A stretch of 64,000 bases of DNA. It comes from Sphingomonas changnyeongensis (lineage in GTDB: Bacteria > Pseudomonadota > Alphaproteobacteria > Sphingomonadales > Sphingomonadaceae). Each line of letters starts with the position of its first letter. Within the stretch, counting starts at the first letter, position 1. The translations under genes were made by a program, and so were the position numbers. The notes under the pieces are model-generated. The model searched no databases. It was not told where the DNA came from and was given only the letters and a program-made list of their open reading frames with translations. Below, in pieces: positions 1 through 9,735 of this stretch. The stretch lies in contig NZ_CP047895.1 of assembly GCF_009913435.1 (NCBI RefSeq), positions 2,805,230 through 2,869,229 on the forward strand, given 5' to 3'.

Positions 1-66
1 TTTACTCCGTCTTAACCGGCACATGCGATGCTCGCTGAGGGGACGTTTGCCGCGACGGGACTACGT

Positions 67-474
67 ATGTTGAAACACCCGCCTTCCTCGTCTCCCCCGC
101 CCCGTATTCTGGTCGTCGATGACGAACCCGATCTGCGCGAGGAGCTGTGCGAGTGGCTGGCGCTGCGTGGTCTGCCGGCGGTCATGGCCGGAGACGTGGA
201 GGGCGCGCTGGGCGTGTTGCGGGTCCTGCACGGGATCGAGACGGTGCTGACCGATATCCGTCTGGGCAGTGCCAGCGGACTTGATCTTGTCCGTCGCGCG
301 CGACGCGATCCGGCGCTTGCCGGACGGCATCTGCACTTCGCGCTGATGACCGGCCAGACCGACCTCACCGACCATGCGCGCGACGAGATTGCCGAGCTTG
401 ATGCCGTGCTGCTCGCCAAGCCCATCGACCTTGGCCGGCTGCTCGGCCTGCTTCAGGCACCCCGCGCGGCATGA
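67..474 (+). CDS. Single-domain response regulator
   Basis: The 135-residue product is a stand-alone REC domain with no output domain. It has the acidic pair (VVDDEP, D18-D19), a phospho-acceptor aspartate near residue 63 (LTDIRLG) and the conserved lysine in LLAKPID. An ATG 39 bases upstream is in frame, but the ATG at 67 starts the protein just before the first REC strand and is preferred. Its stop overlaps the start of the histidine kinase gene (ATGA), and that gene overlaps a REC-EAL gene, so the three are probably cotranscribed and form one signalling unit. It probably acts as a phosphate acceptor or sink for that kinase. Partner and signal are not visible in the sequence. Confidence 0.85.
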   Translation: MLKHPPSSSPPPRILVVDDEPDLREELCEWLALRGLPAVMAGDVEGALGVLRVLHGIETVLTDIRLGSASGLDLVRRARRDPALAGRHLHFALMTGQTDLTDHARDEIAELDAVLLAKPIDLGRLLGLLQAPRAA

Positions 475-2785
475 CCCAGTCGCCGGCTGCCTTGATCACA
501 CCCGCGGATACGGCCGGGGTGTCGCGGACACCGCCGTCGCGCATCTTGCTGATGTTCGCGCTGGCTGCTGCCGCGACCGCGGCGAGCAGCTGGCGGATCG
601 TGATCGGGCCGGGCTTCGAGCTTTATCTCGCGCCGCTTTTCTATCTGCTCGCCTATCGGATCTGGGGTCTGCGCGCCGGGCTGCTGGCGGCCACCGTGTT
701 CATGATCCCCAGCTGGGGCTGGTGGGGCCATCCGGTTTCGATCCTGATCGCGGTCCTGCATGTCGTGGTGGTCGACCGGTTCGTGCGCCGCAACCGAACA
801 ATGGCAGAGGCGACGGGGCTGTTCACGATCACCGTCGGCACGGCCATCGGATTTGGTTTTCTGTGGCTGCAATATGGCGCGCCGCCATCGCTGGCCGGCG
901 TCGTCGTGATCCGCAAGGTCATCAACGACACGCTGTTTGCAACCATCGCCGACATGCTGGCCCTGTGCTTCATCGTCGATCCGGTGACGCTGGCGCTGCG
1001 CCGCCGCCGGACGGTCAGCCTGAGTTCGGCAATCTATGTCACCTCGCTGATGTTCGGGCGGCGGCGACCACGATGCTGTTCGTCGGCGAAGTGCGGCGGT
1101 TCGCCACCAGCTTTGAATCGACGCGGCAGGATATCGGCCGGCACGTCGCGCTGCTCGTCACCGCACAGCATCACAATCCGAAGACCCTGTGGGGGATGCA
1201 CGACTTCCGGTCGGAAAATGTCTCTGCGCGGCTGCTGATCGTGCCAGACCGGGCGCGTCTGCCGGCGACCGACGATCTGAAGCGGCTGCTGGGCTGCAAG
1301 AACTTCGACGATCGCGACCAGCCCGCGGTCAATGATCAGTCGACCTTCGCCTATTGGGTCACCGCCTGCCATGTGCGGACCGTAGAGGTTCCGGGCACCG
1401 GCATGACCGTCTCCTATGCCTCGTCGCTGCGTCCGTTCGCGCTTGCCGCCTACACCCGGCTGCTGATCGATCTGCTCGGCTTCAGCATCGTCGTCGCCAT
1501 CGGCATTGCCATCAACCTGTGGCTCAAGCGCCGGCTCGACCGGTCGCTCGATACCTGGGACAATATGCTCAGCCATTTCGGCGAACCGGGCCTGAAGCCC
1601 CAGAGGCCGATGCCCTTTGCCGAGTTCCAGCGGCCGGTGTCGCTGTTCATCGAGAAGAACAACAGCTTCACCGAGGCGCTTGCCGAACGCGACGCGATCT
1701 CCAAGGCGATCGCCAAGCTCAAACAGGGCATCGACCTCATCCTCGTCGCCGACATTTCCTATGACGTGGCGGCCGGCGTGCTGCGCTTCGTCTCGCTCGA
1801 CCGTGAAACCGGGCGGCAGACGATCGCAATCTCGGTGCATGACGCCGACCAGCAGAGCTTCACCAACATCTGCGCGCAGAGCGAGGCGATCGTCGAGCTG
1901 CGCGTGAAGGACCGGCCGCCGACCGACTGGTTCCTGGCGGTGCTGCGCGACAATCAGGGCTATGGCCGCTGGAGCGGCGGCTGCTTCCTGCGCCTGCGCC
2001 AGGCCAAGGTTGCCGAGGACATGATGATGCATCAGGCGCGGCTGACCGATCTGGGCGGCATGGCATCAGCGCTCAGCCACGAGCTGCGCCAGCCGCTGTT
2101 CACCATCGCGCTCGCCGCCGAAAACGGGCTGATGCAGCTTGAGGCGCACGACCATCCCGCCGGCCCGGATGTCGCCCGCAAGCTGCGCCGGATCGAGGAG
2201 CAGGTCGGCCGGGCCCGCGCGATCATCGACCGCATCTCGCGCTATGGCCGCATCGATTCGGGCGATGGCGAACCATTCGAACTGGTCGAGGCGGTGACGG
2301 CGGCGACCAACTTCATGCGCCCGCTGCTCGTCGCGCAGGATGTGCGCCTCAGGATCGGGTCGGCGCTGCCGACCCCGGTGCTCGCCACCATGCCGCGCGT
2401 GGCGCTGGAACAGATCATCGTGAACGCCATCCAGAACAGCCTTGATGCGATCGCCAGCCGGCGCGAACACGGCCCTGCCCGCAGCAGCGCCGACCGGATC
2501 GACATCCTGGTGGCCGAGGGTGATGGCGGGATCGACATTTCGGTCCATGACAGCGGCATCGGCCTGGGCAAGGATGCCGCGCACGCCGCCTTTGACCCTT
2601 TCTTCACCACCAAGGCGGCAGGGAAAGGCACCGGGCTTGGTCTGTACATTTCGCGTCAGATCATGCTGGAGGTCGGGGGGTCGGTCACGATCCGCGACGG
2701 TGAACGGGGAGGCGCAGTGCTGACGGTCCGCTTGCCAGAAACGATCCTGCGCCGGCGCAAGGCCGAGATCGGGCACGCCGCATGA
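471..2785 (+). CDS. Membrane sensor histidine kinase (frameshifted)
   Basis: After repair of one frameshift the product is about 771 residues. The N-terminal 190 residues hold about five hydrophobic segments, followed by a probable extracytoplasmic stretch and another membrane segment (LLGFSIVVAIGIAINLWL). The cytoplasmic half has a HisKA phosphorylation site (SHELRQP, His near 537), an N box (IVNAIQNSLDA) and ATP-lid motifs (DSGIG, GTGLGL). The frame changes at the GGG run at 1056-1058. Adding one G gives an uninterrupted protein, so a base lost from the consensus is the likely cause. It overlaps its neighbours by 4 bases on both sides and should phosphorylate the flanking receiver domains. 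The signal it senses is unknown. Confidence 0.85.
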
Positions 2786-3945
2786 CCCGGCCGCGCATCC
2801 TGGTGATCGACGATGACGAGGCGGTCGGCGAAACGCTGCAGATGACGCTTGTGCTGCGCGGCTATCCGGCGGTCTGGCGGCCGTCGCTGGCCGAGGCCGA
2901 GCGGCGCGACGACCAGGCCGAGGTGATCGTCCTTGACCTGAACATGCCCGGCCATGACGGCTTCACCACTATCGACGACATCGCCCGGTCGCGCCGCCAT
3001 GCCCAGCTGATCATCGCCAGCGGGCAGAGCGAAAAGATCATCGCCGCCGCCGTCGCCTGTGCGAAGGCGGCGGGCATCGCCGTGCTGGGCGCGCTCGAAA
3101 AGCCCTATACCGGTCGGGAACTGGTCGACGTGCTCGACCGGTTCGTGCCGGGCGGGCCGGACCCCAATGCCGATGATGCCGGGCTGATCCAGGCCGCGAT
3201 CGCGGACGGCACGCTGGTCGAGCGGCTGCACGTCGTCTTCCAGTCCAAGCGCGATCTGAAGCGCGGCACCATCACCGGCTATGAAGCGCTGGCCCGGCTG
3301 ACCGGCGAACGCTTTGTCAGCCCCGAACTGATGTTCGGCCCGGCGGTGCCGCTTGACCTGCAGCTGCAAATGACGCGCAAGGTGTTTCTGGAAAGCATCG
3401 CCGCATGGCAGCGGCTGAACGACGCCGGTGCGCCGGTGCCGATTTCGGTCAACTGCAACCCGCAGACTTTGTGCCATCCGGCGTTTCTCGACATGGTCGA
3501 GGCGCTGGTGCGCGATGCCGGGCTGCCGCCGTCGATGCTGCTCGTCGAGCTGACCGAACATGCCTCGCTTGAACAGGCGCACCAGCTGGCGCGCGCGGCC
3601 AGCCGGCTGGCGATGCTCGGCTTCCGGATGGCGCTGGACGATTTCGGGCGCGGCACGACCAGCTATGAACGGCTGACCCGCCTGCCGCTCGCCGAGATCA
3701 AGATCGACAAGGATATTTTCTGGAGCGCCTGCGCCGGCGAAATCTCCATGTCGATGCTGCGCGAGGTCGTCACCTTCTGCCACGCCAACGGCATGGCGGC
3801 GACGATCGAGGGCATTGAGTGCGAACTGCACCGGCGCGAGGCGCTCGCGCTCGGTGCGGATTTCGGCCAGGGCTTTTTGTGGGACAAGCCGGGCGAGCTG
3901 CTCGCCCAGCCCGAACCGGCCGTCCGCCAGGCGGTCGGGCGGTAA
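2782..3945 (+). CDS. REC-EAL response regulator (c-di-GMP phosphodiesterase)
   Basis: The 387-residue protein has an N-terminal receiver domain (about 1-125, with DDD and VLDLNMPG) and a C-terminal EAL domain (about 140-375). The EAL domain keeps the residues expected of an active enzyme: GYEALARL, the Asn in VNCNP, VELTE, the ALDDFG acidic pair, the Lys in EIKIDKD, EGIE and GADFGQGFLW. It therefore probably hydrolyses cyclic di-GMP under control of phosphorylation by the kinase encoded directly upstream, with which it shares an ATGA overlap. The three genes form a closed circuit of kinase, single receiver and c-di-GMP effector. DNA-binding output is excluded, because no such domain is present. 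Confidence 0.9.
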   Translation: MTRPRILVIDDDEAVGETLQMTLVLRGYPAVWRPSLAEAERRDDQAEVIVLDLNMPGHDGFTTIDDIARSRRHAQLIIASGQSEKIIAAAVACAKAAGIAVLGALEKPYTGRELVDVLDRFVPGGPDPNADDAGLIQAAIADGTLVERLHVVFQSKRDLKRGTITGYEALARLTGERFVSPELMFGPAVPLDLQLQMTRKVFLESIAAWQRLNDAGAPVPISVNCNPQTLCHPAFLDMVEALVRDAGLPPSMLLVELTEHASLEQAHQLARAASRLAMLGFRMALDDFGRGTTSYERLTRLPLAEIKIDKDIFWSACAGEISMSMLREVVTFCHANGMAATIEGIECELHRREALALGADFGQGFLWDKPGELLAQPEPAVRQAVGR

Positions 3946-3956
3946 AGCGGCGCGGG

Positions 3957-5047
3957 TTACCGCCCGCCGCCCGCGCTGCCGGCCCCAGCCCTGCCGGCCC
4001 CAGCCTTGCCAGCCAGCGCCCGCATCACGTCGCGCCACGCCACCAGCTTGAAGTTCTGCGCCCTGGGCGCATTGTCGCCGTCCTGCGCGACGAACAGCCC
4101 CTGGCCGAACCCCGCGCCGAAGCCGCCGGGGGCAAAGGCGATGCCGTCGGTTTCCTGAACCGCGCCCAGCGCGCCGGCCGCGATGCGGAACCGCCCGGCC
4201 GGGCGCAGATCGGGCAGACGGTAAAGCGCATAGCCATTGTCGCCCTGGCTCGATGCGATCAGCCAGCCGCCGCGCCGCCCGCGCGGGGCAAGCGCCAGCC
4301 CCTCGACATCGGCAACCAGCTGCACCCCGTCGACCGGCGCGACCAGCCGGCCATCAACCGCCCCGTCGGGGCGCGCGTCGAACGCCCAGATGCCGCGATC
4401 CTCCTCGCCCACGAACAGGGTGCGGCTGCGCGGGTCGACGACACAGCCCTCGGTCTGGGTCTGGAGCGTCAGGCTGCGCACCAGCGTTCCCGACGGCGCG
4501 GTGCCGGCCAGATCGATGCGCACCTGATGGACCGCCCCGTGTTTCAGGACCGAAAAGGCATAAAGGCTGGCGCGGTCGCGCATCAGGCACACGCCATAAG
4601 CCTCGCCCGCCCCCCGGGCACGGTGCCGAGCGGAACCAGCCGCGCCGCGCCGATGTCGAGCCGGTAGAGCCGCAGCCGCGCCGCCGCCTCGTCATTGCGG
4701 TCGGACGCGACGACGATCACCCCGGCCCGGCCCATATCGACCAGATCGACATTGTTCAGCCGCCCATCGGGCAGGAAATGCCGCGACCGCCCGTCCAGCC
4801 CATAGACGTGCAGACCGGCCTTTTTATCGGTGCCGACGATCAGGCTGGCGGCCGGGTTGCGCCGGTTGCGCCAGATCGCCGGATCGTCGGCGGCATCGGC
4901 CGCCGCCGTGCCGACCGGCTCGGTCTCGCCGCGCGCGGTCACGGTGACGGTCGCCGGTGCGGGCGATGGCGGTGTCGCCCCCGCCCCGGCAAAGCCGGCC
5001 AGCAGCGCGGCAGGCAGGCCGCAGAGCAACGCGACGCGCATCCGCAT
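3957..5047 (-). CDS. Beta-propeller phytase (frameshifted)
   Basis: About 363 residues after repair. It has a signal peptide (VALLCGLPAALLAGFAGAGA) and propeller motifs typical of 3-phytases: ADDPAIWRN near the start, SLIVGTDKKAGLHVYGLDG, then TEGCVVDPRSRTLFVGEEDRG and DVEGLAL. Such enzymes release phosphate from phytate outside the cytoplasmic membrane. The frame changes at the C run 4610-4615 (G on the coding strand); one extra base joins VPG to GAGEAYGV and restores the reading frame. Its start overlaps the stop of the upstream TonB-dependent receptor gene (TGATG), so receptor and enzyme are translated from one message. The gene is convergent with the REC-EAL gene with only 11 bases between them. 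Confidence 0.85.
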
Positions 5048-7857
5048 CAGAAGGTCACCCGCACGCCGCCGGTGAAGCGCCGGCCGAAGCGTTCCCATTC
5101 GATCGTGTAACGGTCGGTCGACCGGGTCGAGATGCCCGACGCGGTCAGCACGCTGCCCGGATCGGCAAAGCGCCGGCCCGGATTGTCGAGCAGGTTCGAC
5201 GCATCGACGAACAGTTCGACCTGCGGGGTGACCGCATAGCGGGCGGAGAAATCCAGCTCGTCATCGGCGGCCCAATAGGTGTCGCCGGCATCAACGGCGG
5301 TATCGGCAATGCCATCGAGCCATTTGCTGCGCCGCTGATACTGGAGGCGCAGCGACAGGCCATATTTCTCGTAATAGGCGCCGACATTGTAGACAACGTC
5401 CGATGTGCCCGGCAGGCGGACGCGGCGCTGCGCCACGCCCGAAACGGCAGGCTTGGTGACGCGGCTGTTGTTGAGTGTCAGATTGGCCGACACGCCAAAG
5501 CCGCCCATCCAGTCGGGCAGGCCCAGATCGGCCGTCCAGGGTTCGATCTGCAGCTGCGCCGCCGCCTCGATCCCGAAGATGCGGCCGCTGCCGCCATTGG
5601 TGATGCCGCTGAACACATAGCCGGAGCGGTCGACGCCGCCAAAGTTCAGCGCATCGGAGCCGAAGGTCTGGCGCTGGACATAGAGCACGTCCTCGACCCG
5701 CTTGTAGAACGCGCCGAGCATCAGGAAGCCCTGCGGGCGGACATACCATTCGAAATAGGCGTCAAGGCCGTAAGCCCGTTCGGGCTTGACCGCCGGATTG
5801 CCCCCGGAGATCGTCAGATTGGCATCGTTGATCGTGACATTGGGGCGCAGCTGATCATAATCGGCGCGCGCGGCGCCGCTGTTGAACGACAGCCGGACCT
5901 TTTTCTGATCGTCGATATTGTAGTTCAGATGCAGGCTCGGAAAGGCCAGCGTCTGGCTGCTCGTCGCGGTCAGGGTCTGGTTCTGGGTGCCGATCTGGCC
6001 GGTGGCGATGCCGCGGTTGCGCAGATGCTCGATCCGCACCCCGCCGACGATCGAGCCCCAGTCATAGCGCAGCGTGCCCATGGCAAAGCCCGCATAGACC
6101 TGTTCGCGCACGTCATAGATATTGCCCGTCACCGGCGCGAAGGCGAAGGTGCGGCGCGCAGCCTGGCTGGCACTGCGAACCAGATCGGTGTTGAAATAGC
6201 GGAAATCGTAACCAAGCGGGATTTCGCCGAGAAACGCCTTGTCGAGCGAGGCCGCCTGATAGCTCGTCGGCAGGCCGATGGCGGCGAAATCGGCAGCGCT
6301 GGTGCGCACAATCTCGTTCTCGTCGACGGTCTTGGTGCGCTGGTCGAACTGGAAACCCAGTTTCAGCGTCGCATCGGCCCCGAGCAGCGCGGTGTTCCGC
6401 GCGATGACGAACTTCGCCGTATAGGCATCGGTGGTGTCGACCGCATCGAGCACGCGGAACGAGCTGAGCGGCTTGGTGAAGCTGTCAATCGCGCGCACCG
6501 GATCGCCAGCCTGGAAGCGCGTCGGGCTGGCAAGCTGCAGCGTCGTGAACAGCGAAACGCGCGCCAGCTGCGGATCGCGCAGATCATATTCGACCGTCGG
6601 CCGCGCGGTGCGGGTCGACGGGCTGTCCCAGCGCGCCTCGCCCACCACCGAGCGATCGTCGCGCGAGCGGGTGACATTGCCCAGCCAGTTGAGCTTCCAC
6701 CCGTCGCCAAAAGCATGGCTGCCCTCGACCGTGTTGGTGAAAATCGACTGGCGGAACGCGCGCAGCGTCGACCGCTGGTTGATGTCGATGCCGTAAACCC
6801 GCCCGAAAAACGGCGTGTTGCCGGTGCAGACATCGGCATAGCCGGTCGTGGTCGGGGTCGGGTTCGAACTGGTCGTGCAGGCGGCGGTGTTGACGGTCAG
6901 GTCCGACTGGCGGTCGTCGAGATCGAAAATGTAATTGTCGCGCGCCTCATTGTCGGTGAACGCCGTGTAGATCGACCGGAACGAGATGCGGTTGTCGGCA
7001 TCCGGCTCCCAGTCCAGCCGGCTGGTGAGCGAGTAATTGCGCCGCTTCAGGCGATAGAGCTTGTTCTCGGTCTCGCGCGCCCAGAAACGGCTTTCGAAAC
7101 CGGGGCGGCGGTCCTGGCTGACCTGTTCCCAGTCGGTCTCGAAGTTATCCGTGACCATGTTGCGTTCAAAATAGCTGCCCGACACGACGACGCCGATCTC
7201 GCCCGCCCCCGCCCGGAACCGGTCGGCAAGCACCAGCGAGCCTTCATATTCGGGCCGGTTGCCCAGCTCGGCACGGCCGACCGCGCCGCGCGCGGCGACA
7301 TACAAGCCCTTGTAATCAAAGGCCGAGCGGGTGACGATATTGACATTGCCCGACACGGTTTCGCCCGGCATGTCCGGGGTCACCGCCTTGGACACGATGA
7401 TCTGCGAGGCGATGGCCGAGGGCACGGAATCAAAGCGCGCGTCGCGGCCTTCCGGGCTGACGACGTTGATCCCGTCGAACGACAGGCTGGTCCAGTAATT
7501 GGGCGCGCCGCGCAGGCTGATATAGCGGGCCTGGCCCTGGTCGCGCTCGACCGCGATGCCCGGCAGGCGGCTGGCCGCCTGGGCGATATTCTGGTCGGGC
7601 AGGCGGCCGACCGCATCGGCCGCCGCCACCGAGACAAGCGAGTCGGAGTTTTTCTGGACGAGCAGCGCCGCCGCCTCGGATTCGGCGATCGGCCGGGTGC
7701 CGGTGACGATGATGGTCGCGGCCTCGTCCTCGGCCGAAGCCGGATCTTCAGCCGGGGCGGCGTGCGCAGCCACCGGCAGCGCCAGCGCGGCGCCGGTTAT
7801 CAGAATGGCCCTGAACGGCACGCGCAGCTGCGCGCGCCGGAAAATGAAGCTGGTCAT
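5047..7857 (-). CDS. TonB-dependent outer-membrane receptor
   Basis: The 936-residue protein has a signal peptide ending near AAHAAPAE and a TonB-box-like segment (ATIIVTGTRP). A plug domain covers about residues 60-190 (DAVGRLPDQNIAQ, SLRGAPNYW), and a long beta-barrel ends in the terminal aromatic residue typical of the family (TGGVRVTF). It should import a substrate across the outer membrane using TonB energy. The overlap with the downstream phytase gene suggests a ligand linked to phytate or its breakdown products. A good Shine-Dalgarno (AGGGGGA) precedes the ATG at 7857. Sphingomonads often carry TonB receptors paired with phytases, so this arrangement is expected rather than novel. Confidence 0.9.
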   Translation of the reverse strand: MTSFIFRRAQLRVPFRAILITGAALALPVAAHAAPAEDPASAEDEAATIIVTGTRPIAESEAAALLVQKNSDSLVSVAAADAVGRLPDQNIAQAASRLPGIAVERDQGQARYISLRGAPNYWTSLSFDGINVVSPEGRDARFDSVPSAIASQIIVSKAVTPDMPGETVSGNVNIVTRSAFDYKGLYVAARGAVGRAELGNRPEYEGSLVLADRFRAGAGEIGVVVSGSYFERNMVTDNFETDWEQVSQDRRPGFESRFWARETENKLYRLKRRNYSLTSRLDWEPDADNRISFRSIYTAFTDNEARDNYIFDLDDRQSDLTVNTAACTTSSNPTPTTTGYADVCTGNTPFFGRVYGIDINQRSTLRAFRQSIFTNTVEGSHAFGDGWKLNWLGNVTRSRDDRSVVGEARWDSPSTRTARPTVEYDLRDPQLARVSLFTTLQLASPTRFQAGDPVRAIDSFTKPLSSFRVLDAVDTTDAYTAKFVIARNTALLGADATLKLGFQFDQRTKTVDENEIVRTSAADFAAIGLPTSYQAASLDKAFLGEIPLGYDFRYFNTDLVRSASQAARRTFAFAPVTGNIYDVREQVYAGFAMGTLRYDWGSIVGGVRIEHLRNRGIATGQIGTQNQTLTATSSQTLAFPSLHLNYNIDDQKKVRLSFNSGAARADYDQLRPNVTINDANLTISGGNPAVKPERAYGLDAYFEWYVRPQGFLMLGAFYKRVEDVLYVQRQTFGSDALNFGGVDRSGYVFSGITNGGSGRIFGIEAAAQLQIEPWTADLGLPDWMGGFGVSANLTLNNSRVTKPAVSGVAQRRVRLPGTSDVVYNVGAYYEKYGLSLRLQYQRRSKWLDGIADTAVDAGDTYWAADDELDFSARYAVTPQVELFVDASNLLDNPGRRFADPGSVLTASGISTRSTDRYTIEWERFGRRFTGGVRVTF

Positions 7858-8070
7858 GTCGAATCCCCCTTGCCAGTTCTGGCGTCGGGGACGGCCGATA
7901 GGCGCGATTTAAGACGCTTCCGAAACGGTTGCGCAACGGTTCAGCGTCGGCACCGCGACACTTTTGTGTCAGCACCCGGATGGATCAGCCTTGAAAGGGG
8001 CAACAGCGGCAACGCACCGCGCCCTGCAGGCCCGGCCGGGGCGGCTCGGAAAACGGGGATGGTCTGGAAA

Positions 8071-8146
8071 TGGTGCCGCAGAAGGGACTCGAACCCCCGA
8101 CCCCAACATTACGAATGTCGTGCTCTACCAGCTGAGCTACTGCGGC
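8071..8146 (-). tRNA. tRNA-Thr (CGT)
   Basis: Reading the minus strand from 8146 gives a normal cloverleaf. The seven-base acceptor stem GCCGCAG pairs with CTGCGGC, the D-arm contains AGCTCAGCTGGTAGAGC, the anticodon stem-loop is ACATT-CGT-AATGT, and the T-arm contains GGTTCGAGTCC. The CCA end is encoded (8071-8073). Anticodon CGT reads ACG (Thr). It stands alone between the TonB receptor gene and the PAS-domain gene. Confidence 0.97.
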
Positions 8147-8298
8147 GCGCCCCTTGGCGGGAGGCAGGCCGTTACCAGCCTCGGGCCGGGCTTGCAAGCC
8201 GGGGATGAACACGGATGAAACCGGGGTTGTCCGCCGGCGCGCTTTACCCTTCATTTACCATGGTGGCGGCACAATCGACGGGCTTAAGGCCCTGGGGG

Positions 8299-9626
8299 AT
8301 GGTCATGGACGAGATGCGCGGCTTCGACGAACGGGACGAGCTGTTGCTCGAAGACGAGATTGCCGACGCCCCTCCCCCGGTCATTGGCGGGGATGAGCGG
8401 CGCATGCATGTGCGCGCTTACAATTATTGGGTGTCGCTGCTCGGCGGGCGCGCCTATCCGTCGATCGAGGATCTCGACCCGGCGAGCATCGAGGATTTCG
8501 GGCCGAACAGCGTGCTGCTCGATTTCACCGCCGGCATCGACAATCCGCGCATCGCCTGGCTGGGCCGCAGCCTGCGCGAGGAATCGGGGGCCGCGGCCAC
8601 GGTGCGGTCGATCGCCGAAGTGCCGCCGCGCTCGCTGCTGTCGCGGCTGACCGACCATTATCTGCAGATCATCGCCAATCGCGCGCCAGTCGGCTTCGAG
8701 GCGGAGTTCGTCAACAAGGACGGGCTGCAGACGCTCTATCGCGGCATTTTGATGCCGTTTTCGTCCGACAATGACAGCATCGATTTTGTCTATGGCGTCA
8801 TCAACTGGAAGCATGTCGCCGCCGATGCGATGACCGAGGCGCTGTCGCGCGAGATCCATGACGCGCTGAAGGCCGCGCCGCGCGGGCCGACCACGGCCCC
8901 GGTCTGGGCCGATGGCCCGCATGCGGCACCAAGCTTTGCCGGCCTGACCGGCGATGACGATCCCGGCATTGATGACGGCGCGGGCAACGCCGCCGGCCTC
9001 GCTGCCCCGGCCGCCGGCGACGGGCTGTGGGACTGGCTGGCCTCGGCCCGCGACAGCGCCGAACAGGCGCGCGGCGCGCAGGCGCGGGCGCATGGCGCGC
9101 TCTATGCGGCGCTGGGCCGGGCCTATGATTTCGCGCTGGTGGCCGAGGACCGGCCCGAGGATTATCAGGCGCTGCTGGCCGAAGAGGGGCTGACCGTCCA
9201 GGCGCGCGCGCCGATGACGCCGGTGGTCAAGCTGGTGTTCGGCGCGGATTATGACAAGACGCGACTGACGGAGTATGCCGCCGTCCTCACCCATGCCCGG
9301 CGCATCGACCTTCAATCGGGCGAGCTGCCGGCCTGGATTGAGCGCTTTGCCGGCGGGCTGAAGGGCGTGGTGGCGGCCGAACGCGCGCTGCGCGCCGGTC
9401 GCCCCGACCGCGACCGCCAGTCGCGCGCACGCGCGTCGCTGCGCCAGGCCCCCCGCGCGCCGTGGTCGCGATGGAAACCGGCGAGGCGGAGTTCGTGCTG
9501 CTCGTCGGCCGGCGGCTCGGCCCCGGCCAGCTGGGCATTGTCGGCACGCTGGCCGATGGCGCGATGGTCGACCGCGCGATCATGAAGACGGCGGAAACGC
9601 GCAGCAGCAGCGCAAGCAGCGGCTAA
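8299..9626 (+). CDS. PAS-domain protein (frameshifted near 3' end)
   Basis: About 442 residues after repair. The N-terminal half resembles an atypical PAS sensor domain found in alphaproteobacteria (RAYNYWVSLLGGRAYPSIED, later YRGILMPFSSD and VYGVINWK). The middle is Ala/Gly-rich and the C-terminus is of unknown function. The reading frame breaks at the C run 9449-9454. Adding one C continues into METGEAEFVLLVGRR and a stop at 9624-9626, whereas the unrepaired frame gives low-complexity Arg/Ser sequence. The start at 8299 places a G-rich stretch just upstream; an earlier ATG (8215) lies too close to the tRNA gene. It lies directly upstream of the glutamate dehydrogenase gene and may be cotranscribed. 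Its ligand and role are unknown. Confidence 0.75.
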
Positions 9627-9735
9627 GCGCCCGATTTCCGTAACGACCGGGGTTGAGAAGCGCCGCCAAGGCGCGCATAGCGACCGAACCCAAGCGCCCG
9701 CATCCGACGGGCGCACGAACCGCAGGCGGAGACCT

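Noticed and set aside
1056..1060. Programmed ribosomal frameshift in the histidine kinase gene
   Set aside because: No slippery heptamer is visible. The same one-base loss in G/C runs recurs in many unrelated genes, so a consensus error is simpler.
4957..8208. Open frame of 1,083 codons on the plus strand opposite the TonB receptor gene
   Set aside because: It runs through the tRNA-Thr gene and has shadow composition. The minus-strand receptor explains the region.
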